Notes under the pieces: generated by a model | What the model saw: the letters and a program-made list of their open reading frames with translations, nothing else | Database searches by the model: none | What the model was told of the DNA's origin: nothing | Program-made: the position numbers and the translations under genes | Part shown: in pieces, positions 32,151 to 42,332 of the stretch | Position numbering within the stretch: the stretch's first letter is position 1 | Layout of the letters: every line of letters starts with the position of its first letter | NCBI GenBank assembly: GCA_963662175.1 | Contig: OY759224.1 | Span: 26,235,489-26,299,488, forward strand | Source of the DNA: Aradus depressus | Lineage: Eukaryota > Arthropoda > Insecta > Hemiptera > Aradidae | Length of the DNA stretch: 64,000 nucleotides | Reading direction: 5' to 3'

Positions 32151-32568
32151 TTAAGCCGGGGGCCCGTTGTGGGATGGGGGGTCCGTGTGGGGCCTGGGGG
32201 TGGCCTGGACTTGGGGGGGCTCCTCTATCAGGCCTCGCTGTTCTCCCTTCAAACTGCCTGCTACAACTGCAGAGAGAGGCCTGGTCACGCCTCCCTTTGT
32301 CCCTTGGTCTGGCCTCGCCGCTCACTGGGGCCCCTTGTTTCTGCCTGGCTTCTCCGGCTTCCACCTCTTGGTCCCCTGGTTGAGACGCAGTTCAGTGAGG
32401 TGACGCAGGGTGACTCACCGCGAGTTGCTGTGAAACACAAAAATAAATACAACCACGAATGTTCATACGCAGCGTGAAGTGACTCAGTTTCTGCCTGCCG
32501 TGAGTCTGCGAAGGTCTGTGTTTGTTCACAGTTTTCCCGGTGCCACAGTGTTTTTTTTTATTTTCAAC
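32151..32568 (+). promoter_or_regulatory. GC-rich probable promoter and 5' UTR of the MADF-domain gene
   Basis: The GC- and CpG-richest part of the window lies at 32155-32400. Downstream, GTGACTCAGTTTCTG (about 32478-32492) contains an arthropod-type initiator (TCAGTT), about 85 bases before the ATG. Open frames inside the GC-rich block overlap in three registers on both strands, so they are composition effects. The transcription start is inferred, not proven. Confidence 0.4.
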
Positions 32569-32698
32569 ATGAAAGAAAAACTTCTAGAGGCAGTTCGTGG
32601 GAGAAAGATGTTGTACCACTCCAGTCATGGAGACATGAGAAGTAGATTTAAATCAGATATATGGGAAGAAGTTGCGACAAAGATTTGGTTGAAATCTG
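32569..32698 (+). CDS. MADF-domain protein, first coding exon (partial gene)
   Basis: Starts at an ATG in good context (TTTTCAACATGA). The exon encodes MKEKLLEAVRGRKMLY, then SRFKSDIWEEVATKIW and LKSG, and ends at a GT donor (TCTG|GTAATA), leaving phase 1. The pattern K.L.EAVR.R..LY..S..D...R...D.WEEVA.KI is the first half of an MADF (Myb/SANT-like, Adf-1 type) DNA-binding domain. The domain is about 85 residues in the family and is often split by an intron. Proteins of this family are nuclear DNA-binding factors, often with a C-terminal BESS motif; some are transposon-derived. I could not find the exon with the second half (the W.NLR..Y segment). The downstream exons at 41133 and 56337 are phase-compatible but not proven to belong. 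Confidence 0.65.
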
Positions 32699-32866
32699 GT
32701 AATAAATCTTGTATTTTTCATTAGAAAATCCAACCTTAAGGATGAATTATCCGGGGTCTTTCTTTTTTCCAAATAATTTCTTTTAGGAAGCTTCTTATGC
32801 AGTGGTGCTAGAACTGCCTTCCTTTCCGAACTTGCGCCCTTATAATTAAATTACCTATATCAAAGG

Positions 32867-32929
32867 CGTGCTAGCCTATTGAGCTCAAGATCGCGGGTTT
32901 GAAACCTGGCCGAGGCCTTTAGTTTATTT
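32867..32929 (+). repeat. SINE-A head fragment, diverged
   Basis: GCGTGCTAGCCTATTGAGCT, CGGGTTTGAAACC (B box) and GGCCGAGGCCTTTAGTTTAT. Confidence 0.6.
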
Positions 32930-33780
32930 TCATTTTTAGTTTTCACCTAACTTTATTTTTATCCCAATTTTTTATTTGGTTTTAATACCTAAGAAATGAT
33001 GTTTTGGGAAGAAGAGCCATTATCAGTTTTTATTATTCATTTGCTATCTTTATTGTAAACATTTTTAATATATGAGGAGCATAGTATCAAAGTCGGACAA
33101 GTTCACTTTTGATTTTTTTTTCAGGAGGCCCAAAAAACTGTTTTAATTGGATCTAAGTATCGTATTTTTATTTATTTTTTTTCAGAATTTCATTAAACCC
33201 GATTGAAACAATCATGAAAGAAAAACGAATGGTTTTGTCGAAATTTGCTCTAAAAAAATAGACTTGGCCACTTTTGAAATCAAACATTGGTCTTGGCCAC
33301 TTTTGAAACCTGATTTCCTCTCATTATTACCAAGCGAAAAAGTACCACAATTTTTTTTTATGGGTGAAACTGTAACTTCCATTTTAAAAATACATAAATT
33401 AGTGAAATTTGAAAAACTACATTGAAGCAAGCTCCAAGTTCAGAACACCACTGATAACAAAGTGACTCAACTTGGTATTACATTATGGGTACGAGGAAGA
33501 TGAATGGCGACATCTGATTGGCTGGTAATGGACGATTTTTTATCGCAACAGCAAACTTTGAGCTCATTTTTAAGATGATTCTGGTCAGGTTTGAAACCAA
33601 TATATTTCATATTTGAATTCAGCGTGAAAAAATCTATGAGAATCGACGATTTCGAAAAAATTGGACATGTCCGTTTTTGATACTAGGCCCTCATATAGTT
33701 CACATTCTTTATGCAGAACATATAAATAATATTTATTTTCGTTAGATCATAAGATGGTTATAGGATACGTCATAGCTTAT

Positions 33781-33960
33781 TAATTAGATACATACAATAT
33801 ACATACAAAACTCTTGGAGTCTGACACACATGTGATTAGGATTAACAATACTATTGAATATTAAAATGAAATGAATAAATAAATACTTGAAAATACTTTT
33901 CACAACTTTGAAGTACTCTGCTATGAATACTATGGTGTGAACGTTACCCCCTCTGTCCAT
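33781..33960. repeat. repeat E copy
   Basis: GTCTGACACACATGTGATTA and AAATGAAATGAATAAATAAA match 46454-46560, and the second motif also matches 17944-17975. Probably the 3' end of a LINE family with a microsatellite tail. Confidence 0.4.
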
Positions 33961-34198
33961 AAACACATTTGTTATCTATGCAAATTAATGCATAGCCGTT
34001 ACATTCCGTGAAATTCTCCAGCTACACTTGTCACTCTATTAGTGCTACTCTGGAGAACAGGTACATAATATTATATTAGTGGTTGTGCTAGTTATTTCCC
34101 TCTATTATTATTATTATTTCTTTCTGAGAGTAAAGCTCATAAAAAGATGGAATAACTGTGAAGTCCGTACTGCTATTGTTCCATGCATTATTTTTAAT

Positions 34199-34453
34199 TT
34201 AGGTTAGGTTTTATGACTCATGCGCGGGCTTTAACTACGAGGTCATATCGCCTACTACCAGAGCGCTCTTTCGTCAGTCTGGTGGACAAGAGCCCGACTC
34301 TACTGTGGTAGTCCTAAATTTTGCCTACCCTAAATTTTTATTCACCTAGGGTAAGGGGTCTTTAACGAGTACCTGACATCGTACAGGCTCGGGACCATCG
34401 CTTTCTAGAGATCAGAAGTCAAGCACGCATACCACTGAACTACCGGTGCCCCT
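34199..34453 (-). repeat. SINE-A with central deletion
   Basis: TTAGGTTAGGTTTTATGACT to GGGACCATCGC, then directly AGATCAGAAGTCAAGCACG and ACTACCGGTGCCCC. The central part with the B box is deleted. Confidence 0.85.
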
Positions 34454-34546
34454 ATTTTAAATTTATTTGAGAAATTTAATATATGAGTTAATAAAAACAG
34501 CTGTCGTTGAATCACCAGAAGTTCACTTCCCCAGTACAATATACGT

Positions 34547-34675
34547 CCCATCCGAAGGACGGCGTGCTTAAGTTTATTTTACCTCCCAGATAAAATAAAC
34601 TAAGGGCCTCAGATTCGAACCCACGATCTTGAGCTCAGAAGGCAAGCACGCATACCACTGAGCTACCGGCGCCCT
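34547..34675 (-). repeat. SINE-A 5' half
   Basis: GTCCCATCCGAAGGACGGCG through the inverted B box region (AGATTCGAACCC) to CTACCGGCGCCCTC. Nearly unmutated. Confidence 0.88.
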
Positions 34676-34789
34676 CTTCTCTCTTTATATATTTGTATAG
34701 TTGTACCCTAATGTGTGAACAGCGCGCCAAGCGCACACCTTCTCGTACACCCTCGCATTTCATCGATTTTCTTTTAGCAGACTGTATTA

Positions 34790-34996
34790 TTATACAAAGG
34801 GGAGGGGGGGTTGCGAATTATAAAGTATAATACAGGATGCTTTCATCTGAGAAACCTTGCCAACCTTTACCCATCTTTTTAAAACTCTTATAATTCCTTC
34901 TTGTGTCTCTACCACCTGTCTCAGGGTTTTCAGGAACTGACTACTTAAAAAAATTGTCGGTGAATCACCGGCTATGTTCCTCAACGAATTAATCAA
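34790..34996 (-). other. open frame of unknown nature
   Basis: A 68-codon minus-strand frame with RQVVETQEGIIRVLKRWVKV in the middle. Composition is more protein-like than neighbouring frames, but the first 20 codons are repeat B sequence and I recognise no family. Possibly an exon fragment or chance. Confidence 0.15.
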
Positions 34997-35490
34997 TTAA
35001 CTTTTCGCTCCCCCTTCAAAACCAGTTGACTGTTTGCACTAATATTCAACAGTTGACTTACTTTGAGACTCTTAAATCCTAATACTAAATTTTGTGTAAA
35101 TAAATTTATTAAATCAGCAGTTAATGGGGTTTTTGAGTTGAGCCCCATCTGATCCCTCATTTCTTTCTACCGATTTTGCTGAAAATTAATAAGTGTCGTC
35201 TTCTTGGTTTTCGAATTCATGAAATTTCATGTCGATAGATTCATTACAACGGCAGTCTTATAACTCTCTTATGAGTATTTGAGTTAAGCCTGGATTCGGG
35301 AGGTACCATGTACACCTGGACACACAGACAGACTAATGTACCAAAACAAAATTTAGTATAATGATTCAGAACTCTATATGTCCAACTATTGGTTTTCAGC
35401 CCGAATGGTTGATTAGTTTTAGAATAAGGGACTTAATTGAATAATTCGTTCTGGGGAAGTACATTGTCTGTGACTCACCGATGACTTTTT
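34951..35490. repeat. repeat B copy with inverted termini
   Basis: Left end TTGTCGGTGAATCACCGG with AATTAATCAATTAACTTTTC; right end GTTCTGGGGAAGTACATTG with GACTCACCGATGAC. The two ends are the same B terminus in opposite orientations, giving a foldback-like element of ~540 bp. Confidence 0.7.
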
Positions 35491-35564
35491 GATCCTGATC
35501 CCTCTTAAAATTTATCGTAATCCCGAGATTATAGATGTATTAATTATGGAGTTATTGTGACACT

Positions 35565-35762
35565 GGTGGACCTGAGCACAACATTTTGAGTCCTAAATTT
35601 TGCCTTTTTAGGTTTATTCAGCTATAACGTCCCATCCGAAGGACGGCGTGCTTAAGGTTTGTTCACCTACTAGATAAAAAAACCTAAGGGCTTCACCCGG
35701 ATTTCGAACCCACGATCTTGAGCTCATAAGGCTAGTATGCTACCTCTGCTACCAGCGCCCTC
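35565..35762 (-). repeat. SINE-A partial, diverged
   Basis: CACTGGTGGACCTGAGC through TCCCATCCGAAGGACGGCGT to CGAACCCACGATCTTGAGCT and CTACCAGCGCCCTC, with internal deletions. Confidence 0.75.
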
Positions 35763-36255
35763 TAGCACCAGTTATCTTAATAGTATTTTTTCTCGCTATA
35801 TTGCATATAACTGTGGAAATGAATAAGCTATTCGAAATGAACAACTCATTGATGTAATCATATTTAATGACTTATAGAGTTGGGTATAATTCGAGCGAGT
35901 TCTGGTTTAGTAGGCATTGGTGTTTAATGGTAAGGAGAGAAAGGGCGAGGGGTGGAGAGCGGGGATTCATGTTCTAGAGACGAGGGTTGAATATTCAAAA
36001 GGGCCTCCCCCCCCCCTGCCTGCAATAAAATGTAGGCCTCGGGAGGGTGGCGCGGTCTTGGCACCTTTAGGGCCCCATTCAGTAGTAGTGTCAGGACGCA
36101 AACAGTACACCAGACCGCACCACAGTTAGCAAACACTTCCAACCACCAGCATCTACACTTTATCTGGTTTTCTCCACTCTATATATATACTTTGCAATGT
36201 ATATATATTCTATTACATAATATGATGTATATGTATTATTATATACATACATATA
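35763..36255. other. unclassified stretch with a GC-richer block
   Basis: 35930-36130 is GC-richer, with competing 70- and 72-codon frames on opposite strands. CATTCAGTAGTAG (36076-36088) could be an initiator, but there is no supporting exon. Confidence 0.2.
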
Positions 36256-37033
36256 CAGTAGAACCTCTATAAGTCGAACATCAAGGGAGATGCCAAAAAA
36301 TTCAAGTTACAGATTTTTCGACTTATGGAAGATTTCGACAGGCGGATTTTGTATTTTTGACTTGTGGAGGTTAAGATTCATTCTAACTAATTTTGAGTTA
36401 GAGAGGTGAAGTAAATAAAACATCAAGTTACAGAGGTAACAAACATATTTATATTTATTATTAATCAACATTATTTCATATCATCCTTAAAAAAAACTAC
36501 GTAGTACATATATGTAGGTATTAAAAAAGTCAGTAATTTTTTTTTGCTCAAGATAATTCGGTTGTTCTCTATCTATAGCATTGTCTAAGGTATAAAGAAC
36601 AGAAAATTCTACTACTTCTGACAATTTTTCAATCGACACAAAATGACTTGCTTCGCTAAAGTTCAAATGAAATCAATAATAATATACTTTATCATTTCTT
36701 AGAATTCCTATTAATCCTATTTATTGTATACTCCTAAATTATTTTCTAAGAAACAATGGTGTACATTGTCGCAATTTTTTTAAGTCGGTAACTTATTTTT
36801 CTTCTAGCTATAGAGGAAATAAGTTTCAAATAATCGAGTTGTAAAGGTTGTAAAATAAAACATTGCTATGTTCGAGATACAGAGGTTCAATTTATTTTTT
36901 CGGGTTATAGAGGGAAAATATGAACCAAAATGGCTTGTAGGGACTCACAGATTATGTCGACTAATAGAGGGTTGAGATTTCGAGTAATGGAGGTTTTCGA
37001 CTCATCGAGGTTCGACTTAAAGAGGTTCTACTG
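36256..37033. mobile_element. pogo/Tigger-like non-autonomous element, 778 bp
   Basis: Ends CAGTAGAACCTCTATAAGTC and (inverted) CAGTAGAACCTCTTTAAGTC, flanked by TA on both sides. This is the end sequence and target duplication typical of pogo/Tigger-type Tc1-mariner elements. The interior repeats variants of TCAAGTTACAGA / TCGAGTTGTAAAGG / TCGAGATACAGAGG. No transposase frame survives. It sits in intron-like sequence. Confidence 0.85.
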
Positions 37034-37192
37034 TACTATTATATACTTTGCACAATATATATGTATTCATATACTCTTATATGTATACACTCTCTATTAT
37101 ATGTTTACTTGTTACTATTAAATAGGCATTATATACTATTATATTATATCTATTGTATATAAATACTTTGTAATATGTGTGCAATATATAAT

Positions 37193-37275
37193 TGGTCTGT
37201 GAATATGGTAACTTCCGATATAATGAAAGTATTGCAACGAAATTGTGTATGTGTTTCCAAAAAAACCATAATTAC
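37193..37275 (+). repeat. repeat B fragment
   Basis: AACTTCCGATATAATGAAAG and CAACGAAATTGTGTATGTG resemble the B middle. It is truncated by SINE-A at 37278. Confidence 0.4.
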
Positions 37276-37277
37276 GA

Positions 37278-37444
37278 TATCGTATAGGCTCGGGACCATC
37301 GCTTAACGTCCCATCCGAAGGACGACGTGCTTAAGTTTATTTTACCTTCCAGATAAAATAAACTAAGGGCCTCGGTCGGGTTTCGAACCCTCGTTCTTGA
37401 GCTCAGAAGATAAGCACGCATACCACTGAGCTACCGGCTCCCTC
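37278..37444 (-). repeat. SINE-A 5' half
   Basis: ATCGTATAGGCTCGGGACCA through GGGTTTCGAACCC to GAGCTACCGGCTCCCTC. Confidence 0.88.
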
Positions 37445-38059
37445 AAAAAGGCACTTGAGGAGGTGAGATTCAAAAACAGGTTTCTCACATTTTTTTAGAA
37501 AATGATCTTGATATGGCATTTTTTTCGTCTCATTGAGAGCTATCGGTATGTGTAACTATAATGATTCAAAAATAGTTTTATTATATATAGACACCAGAAG
37601 GAAGAATGCGATTGCCTCGAGCATGAGGTGGCTGTCCGTGTTTAGCTGCTTTTTTGTTGATTTATTTTAATGATTTTAGGTTTTTTTTTAACAATAACAG
37701 ACATTTTTCACTTGCACGTTTTTGTTTATTTCCTATTCCATTTAAGTCGACTAACTGAATTGTCTATCTGCTGCTCATAAAAAATAATTTAAAGGACAAA
37801 TGAAAATTTTTAAATGCAGATATGGAGTGTTTGGATCATAACCAGGTTTCTTCTAAACATTTCTCTGTTTATTTAAAAAAATACTAAAAACATTTTTGAA
37901 ACCTATTGGCACTGGAATGACAATGCCAAAGTACACCCCTGAAAGAAAAATGAAAGTCACAACCTGAAAGAAAAAATTTTTTTCCTGATTTCCCAAATTT
38001 TTGTCTTGAGTGAGAAACCTGTTTTTGAAATTGTTTTTCGACCTCCTTATTCTAAAAAT
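37445..38059. other. AT-rich stretch, no gene called
   Basis: AACAGGTTTCTCAC (37480) faces GTGAGAAACCTGTTTTTGAA (38010) in inverted orientation about 540 bp apart. The enclosed sequence may be an old foldback. Confidence 0.3.
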
Positions 38060-38632
38060 GACGAAACATTTTGTGTGTCTATGAACACAACTCCGGATAG
38101 AATGGATATATGAACATAAGTGTAAACAAAAGACCATAAGGACGACACCTATTAATTTTCAGCTCAATCGGCCGAAGGGAATGGGGAAATCAGAGGGGAG
38201 GCAAAACTCAAAAATCCCAATAACTGCCGATGTAATGAAAATATCGTCATGAAATTTAGTATGGGGGTTCAGACTCCCCTATGTAAAAGTCAATTATAGA
38301 TTTTTAGCCCAAAGCATCGTCTGTTTTTGGAGGGTGAATCAAAAAATTAATTGATTAAATCATATGTGATAATATTATATTGTGGGACGAGATTTCTCAT
38401 AGAAATAAAAGACGTTGTCTCCCCATAGTGGCACATACTACCCGTACAGTGTAGAGCCTAAAGAAATACTCTTTAGCCCCAGTATTCCTTTAGCCACTAT
38501 ACTGTAAGGGTTATGACGCTGTTGCGTTGAAATAAGACAGTGGGAAGACAACTTATTTTTTTTATATGATAATTCATTAATTCGTTTTGAGGAAGTACAC
38601 TACCTGCGATTCACCGACTATAATTCATTTCA
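38060..38632 (+). repeat. repeat B copy split by repeat P
   Basis: CACAACTCCGGATAGAATGG, TTTTCAGCTCAATCGGCC and AAATTTAGTATGGGGGTTCA in B order to ~38350, then repeat P, then TTCATTAATTCGTTTTGAGG and CGATTCACCGAC. Confidence 0.6.
38346..38570. repeat. repeat P copy inserted in repeat B
   Basis: TTGTGGGACGAGATTTCTCA, AAAGACGTTGTCTCCCCATA, GACGCTGTTGCGTTGAAATA and GACAGTGGGAAGACAAC. Its two ends are partly inverted copies of each other. Confidence 0.45.
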
Positions 38633-38676
38633 AAAACGGACAAAATGACTGGGTGTTCTAAGTATGTTCCTGTAGG

Positions 38677-39631
38677 TAGGGTTCAATCGATACCACAGAG
38701 TATCGATACTTTTACTCATGAGTAGTATCGAATAAAACTTTTGATACCTACTCGTTTCGATTGAATCGAATAGTTTGTTATAATTAATTTTTTAAAATGT
38801 ATAAATCTATACATATAGATATTAATAAAAATAGTATCGATTCAATCGAGTACTTCGTTATGATTAATTTTAAACCATGTATAATATATACATACCTATA
38901 TAATAATAATAATAAAAACAATAAAATTTGAAAGGTATAAATGAGATATTGTAGTGGGCATAAGAAACAAATGAATCAAATCGAATAAGATAAGATTATA
39001 TTATTAAAAACATACCGAAAATAATAAAAAGCCTTATAAAATCAACATACAATTTATTTTTTCTAAGAATATAAAACTACTGGAGACTATTCGTGTTCCC
39101 ACAATATTCCACTTTTTTAAAACACTTTTCGCAAGTCGCTGAGATCGAAACGTTCTTATTGTAATAAATCCACACTTTCGCCGTAGGACGATGCATTATA
39201 ATTTGTAATTGACAGAATGTAAAAAAAAAAATAAAATCGAAATGATGTACACGGTCCTGTTCAAAATTAAACAAACTTATACCTTCATAAACGATATACC
39301 AATTAATGTAAATAAGGTAAGAAATAACAACGCATCATGCTGACTTCGTGATCACATCACACATGAGGTTATCACCATCGATACATATCATTTGTCCGTG
39401 GACCGTAATTTGAGTTCAGTATTTTATTGCAACAACAAATAAAAGAAAATTGTAAGAAGTTAAACGGTGAACGATTTTGATGAATTGAAAAATTTATATA
39501 ATTTTTTTAATTTTTGAAATTTGAAACGAGTACTTTGAACCGATACAAGTAATATTTATTCGATACCTACTTGGTATAGAAAGAAAATTATCGATACTTT
39601 ACTTATATTTACTTGTATCGATAGATCCCTA
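38677..39631. mobile_element. internally deleted hAT element, 955 bp, with BED-finger remnant
   Basis: Begins TAGGGTTCAATCGATAC and ends (inverted) TAGGGATCTATCGATAC, flanked by the exact 8-bp direct repeat CCTGTAGG (38669-38676 and 39632-39639). Short imperfect terminal repeats, an 8-bp duplication and a BED finger inside together identify a hAT-superfamily element. ATCGAT and TCGATAC words recur near both ends, where transposase would bind. It is far shorter than autonomous hAT elements (2.5-5 kb). Confidence 0.88.
39077..39274 (-). pseudogene. hAT transposase N-terminal BED zinc finger remnant
   Basis: A 65-codon frame whose second half reads PTAKVWIYYNKNVSISATCE, KCFKKVEYCGNTNSLQ, then a stop. 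KVW.Y......A.C..C.K......GNT..L is the BED-finger signature that begins many hAT transposases. The HL..H histidine part is missing after the stop. The catalytic and dimerisation regions are absent, so the protein is not a transposase. Its position inside a hAT element with intact target duplications supports the reading. Confidence 0.75.
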
Positions 39632-39639
39632 CCTGTAGG

Positions 39640-40083
39640 TACTTTTTCCCTTTTCTTCTTGCCCTCTTTCTTCTGCTTTGGAAAATAGAAGAATTGTCCC
39701 TGGTTCTTGGAACTCTTGGTCCAAGAAAAACTACCTGAGATCTTGAAGGGGTTCTATCACTAATAATGTTAACCCTCAACTGGTGACATCACGTCTTGTT
39801 TGTGTTGGACGTTTGCCCAAACTCACCCCATCCCAACCCTTCACTACACATTTCAACTAATTGAACCATTTAAAGGACTGTGTCCTTAGGAGCAATTTTT
39901 CACTCACCAAGAGAACTTTATAATTGCAAAAAAACAACTTCCGAAATTTTTTTTGAATAAATAAGAAGGTACAATTTTTACATGAAAAACTCGATATCAC
40001 AAAATGAAGCTCTGTATAACGAATCTATTTTTAAGGTATGTTGGTTTAAAACACGCTATATTACGAATCCAAAAAATTGATAA
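39640..40083. other. unclassified stretch
   Basis: No repeat or exon recognised between the hAT element and the next SINE. Confidence 0.2.
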
Positions 40084-40096
40084 TCCATTGTTTACA

Positions 40097-40443
40097 GAGG
40101 GCTCCGGTAGCTCAGTGGTATGCGTGCTTGACTTCTGAGCTCAAGGTCGTGGGTTCGAAACCCGACTGAGGCCTTTTAGTTTATTTTATTTGGGAGGTAA
40201 AATAAATTTAAGCACGCCGTCCTTCGGATGGAACGTTAAGCGATGGTCCCGAGCCTGTACGATGTCAGGTACTCGTTAAAGACCCCTACCCTAGATGAAT
40301 AAAAATTTAGGGTTGGCAAAATTTAGGACTCCCACAGTTGAGTCGGGCTCATGTCCACCAGAGTGACGAAAGAGCGCTCTGGTAGTAGGCGATATGACCT
40401 CGTTGTTAAAGCCCGGGCATGAGTCATAAAACCTAACCTAACT
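40097..40443 (+). repeat. SINE-A, full length with 13-bp target-site duplication
   Basis: GAGGGCTCCGGTAGCTCAGT through B box GGGTTCGAAACCC and full body to CATAAAACCTAACCTAAC. TCCATTGTTTACA occurs at 40084-40096 and 40444-40456. Confidence 0.96.
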
Positions 40444-40456
40444 TCCATTGTTTACA

Positions 40457-41132
40457 TCATTTATGTACATAAAAGTTTCCTCCATTTACATCATTCCCTT
40501 TACATATTTTTTTTCAAATTTATTTTGTAGTCAGTATCATGATGACCCAAGTCTCTGAAAATACTTCACCAATATCTGCTTAGACAAGAAGTAGACGACA
40601 GCATTTTTTCCGCCCAATTACAGATAATTTTAAGTATTTGGAAATACATATGTACATGCATCCATATATGTAATTTTATTTCTGTTCAGAATTGTTTTAA
40701 TGAATAATACGTACATAATACAGTGTATAATATAATTCTTATGGGTTTCTTTACAATTTTAACCCCTCTCTATATTACGAACTCTTATTATAGCAAAAAC
40801 TCAATAATACGAATTTTTCTTATGCCCCGTGAGTTTCGTTATATCGAGAGTCTACTGTATCGATACTTATTGTCTAGTTTTTCTCCACTGTAGCTCTAAT
40901 TTATTTATTTTTGTATTTATTTTCTTGTACGTCATACTGATACATTATTTCCTTTTATTTATGACTATGTATTTATTCTTATGGGACCTCTCCTCTTCAT
41001 CTTCTTATGACACCATCCTCTTATCTCGGCGTTTTTAGGCCTCCCTTCTCCGGTCTTAATGTGTTTCCTACTTGGGTATTCCTGAACTCTCCAGGCTGTC
41101 CAGATTCACTTACTATCTCTCCGTTGTTCCAG
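40457..41132. other. intron-like AT-rich sequence before the 41-kb exon
   Basis: 40740-40860 contains ATATTACGAACTC and CGTTATATCGAGAGTCTACT, reminiscent of a pogo-type terminal region (GTAGACTCTCGATATAACG in reverse), but the second end was not located. A pyrimidine tract and CCAG acceptor end the region. Confidence 0.3.
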
Positions 41133-41341
41133 GTATGGAGAGTGAAGGAGGGAGTGTGGTGACTGCACTAAGCCAAAGTCGCTCAAGCCTTCTCACCCCC
41201 GCCTCACCCTACCTTGACTCCGCCTTCCCTAGTGACTGTGACCAGGGCTACGACCAACACAGTTCTGAGGAAGAGTTGGAGGTAATCAACTGTACACAGC
41301 CCAAACACACCACCGGCCAGGAGAAGAGGAAATGGTCACAG
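41133..41341 (+). CDS. internal coding exon of an unidentified acidic, serine-rich protein
   Basis: Bounded by a good acceptor (TCTCTCCGTTGTTCCAG|GT) and donor (TCACAG|GTAAAT); length 209 bp, entering in phase 1 and leaving in phase 0. The frame encodes GMESEGGSVVTALSQSRSSL, PASPYLDSAFPSDC, YDQHSSEEELEVIN and GQEKRKWSQ. Low-complexity Ser/Glu-rich stretches followed by a basic KRKW suggest a nuclear regulatory protein. Neither a catalytic domain nor a zinc finger is visible. The exon continues in phase with 56337-56615 and could accept the phase-1 end of the MADF exon at 32698. Composition (GC-rich third positions) clearly differs from the flanks. Family unknown. Confidence 0.6.
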
Positions 41342-41464
41342 GTAAATGGGCATACTATGTACTATCAATAGTCCAGGCATGGACCATAGCTTTCAGAGAC
41401 CTTTTTTGAGACCTGGGACATAGGTGAGGAAGACCCTGGGGCTGACAATAGACACAGGGACCCC

Positions 41465-41803
41465 ATGGGGATGGGAGGGAACCCCATAATTAATTTTCCA
41501 CAGAATCTGCCATAGGGAAGGGGATAATAGGGTGGTCTCAACTCAAAACCGCAATAGCTGCCGTTGTAATGAATGCATTGATATGAAATTTTATATTTTA
41601 ATTCAAAACCCTACAAAGTTGGCACATATTAATTTTCCGCGAAATCAGTCAAAGGGAAGGGGTACCAGAGTGTGTGGTCTCGACTCATATATTCTAATAA
41701 CTGCACCTATATACAATTTATTTTTTAGCCCAAACGGTTGATTAGTTTTGGAGGGAGAGTGGAAACCTAATTAATTAATTCGATTCACCGACGACTTTTC
41801 ATG
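41465..41803 (+). repeat. repeat B 3' half
   Basis: AACTCAAAACCGCAATAGCT, CAAACGGTTGATTAGTTTTG and GATTCACCGACGACTTTT. The GGGGAAGTACATT block is deleted. Confidence 0.6.
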
Positions 41804-41847
41804 GTGGTCAAGTCGAATTTTGTAAAATATTATGAATTGAAATAGCA

Positions 41848-42194
41848 GGTTAGGTTAGGTTTTATGACTCATGCCCGGGCTTTAACTACGAGGTCATATC
41901 GCCTACTACCAGAGCGCTCTTTCGTCACTCTGGTGGACATGAGCCCGACTCTACTGTGGGAGTCCTAAATTTTGCCTACCCTAAATTTTTATTCACCTAG
42001 GATAGGGGTCTTTAACGAGTACTCTGACATCGTACAGACTCGGGACCATTGCTTAACGTCCCATCCGAAGGACGGCGTGCTTAAGTTTATTTTACCTCCC
42101 AAATAAAAAAAACTAAGGGCCTCGGTTGGGTTTCGAACCCACGATCTTGAGCTCAGAAGGCAAGCACGCATACCACTGAGCTACCGGCGCCCTC
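41848..42194 (-). repeat. SINE-A, full length with perfect 13-bp target-site duplication
   Basis: 347 bp from GGTTAGGTTAGGTTTTATGA to GCTACCGGCGCCCTC. Flanked by AATTGAAATAGCA at 41835-41847 and 42195-42207. A good reference copy for the family consensus. Confidence 0.97.
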
Positions 42195-42332
42195 AATTGA
42201 AATAGCATATGTTGTGTGTGTTCGTTATATTGGCACCTACAGATCCACCTTATTAATCTACGGTTTTTATTTTTCTTTCACTAATTCCGAATGAACTGAT
42301 TTTAGGCATTGACAACTGAACTTTGTCTACTT

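Larger units (their letters stand above)
32725..34198. other. intron-like AT-rich sequence
   Basis: Follows the MADF exon donor. Apart from the two repeats listed separately (32867-32929 and 33781-33960) no repeat end or exon is recognisable. Three GTCCGTTTTTGA / AAGTCGGACAAGTTCACTTT-like phrases recur near 33090, 33250-33300 and 33663. Confidence 0.25.

Noticed and set aside
32104..32477. Five overlapping open frames in the GC-rich block
   Set aside because: They occupy three plus-strand registers and the minus strand at once. High GC reduces stops; no domain is visible. Treated as promoter and 5' UTR.
37445..38059. Protein-coding exon in the 94-codon minus-strand frame
   Set aside because: The frame overlaps an inverted-repeat pair and repeat B sequence, with no family motif.
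39077..39274. Domesticated BED-finger host gene
   Set aside because: The finger lacks its histidine half, ends at a stop and sits inside a hAT element with exact target duplications, so it is a remnant.
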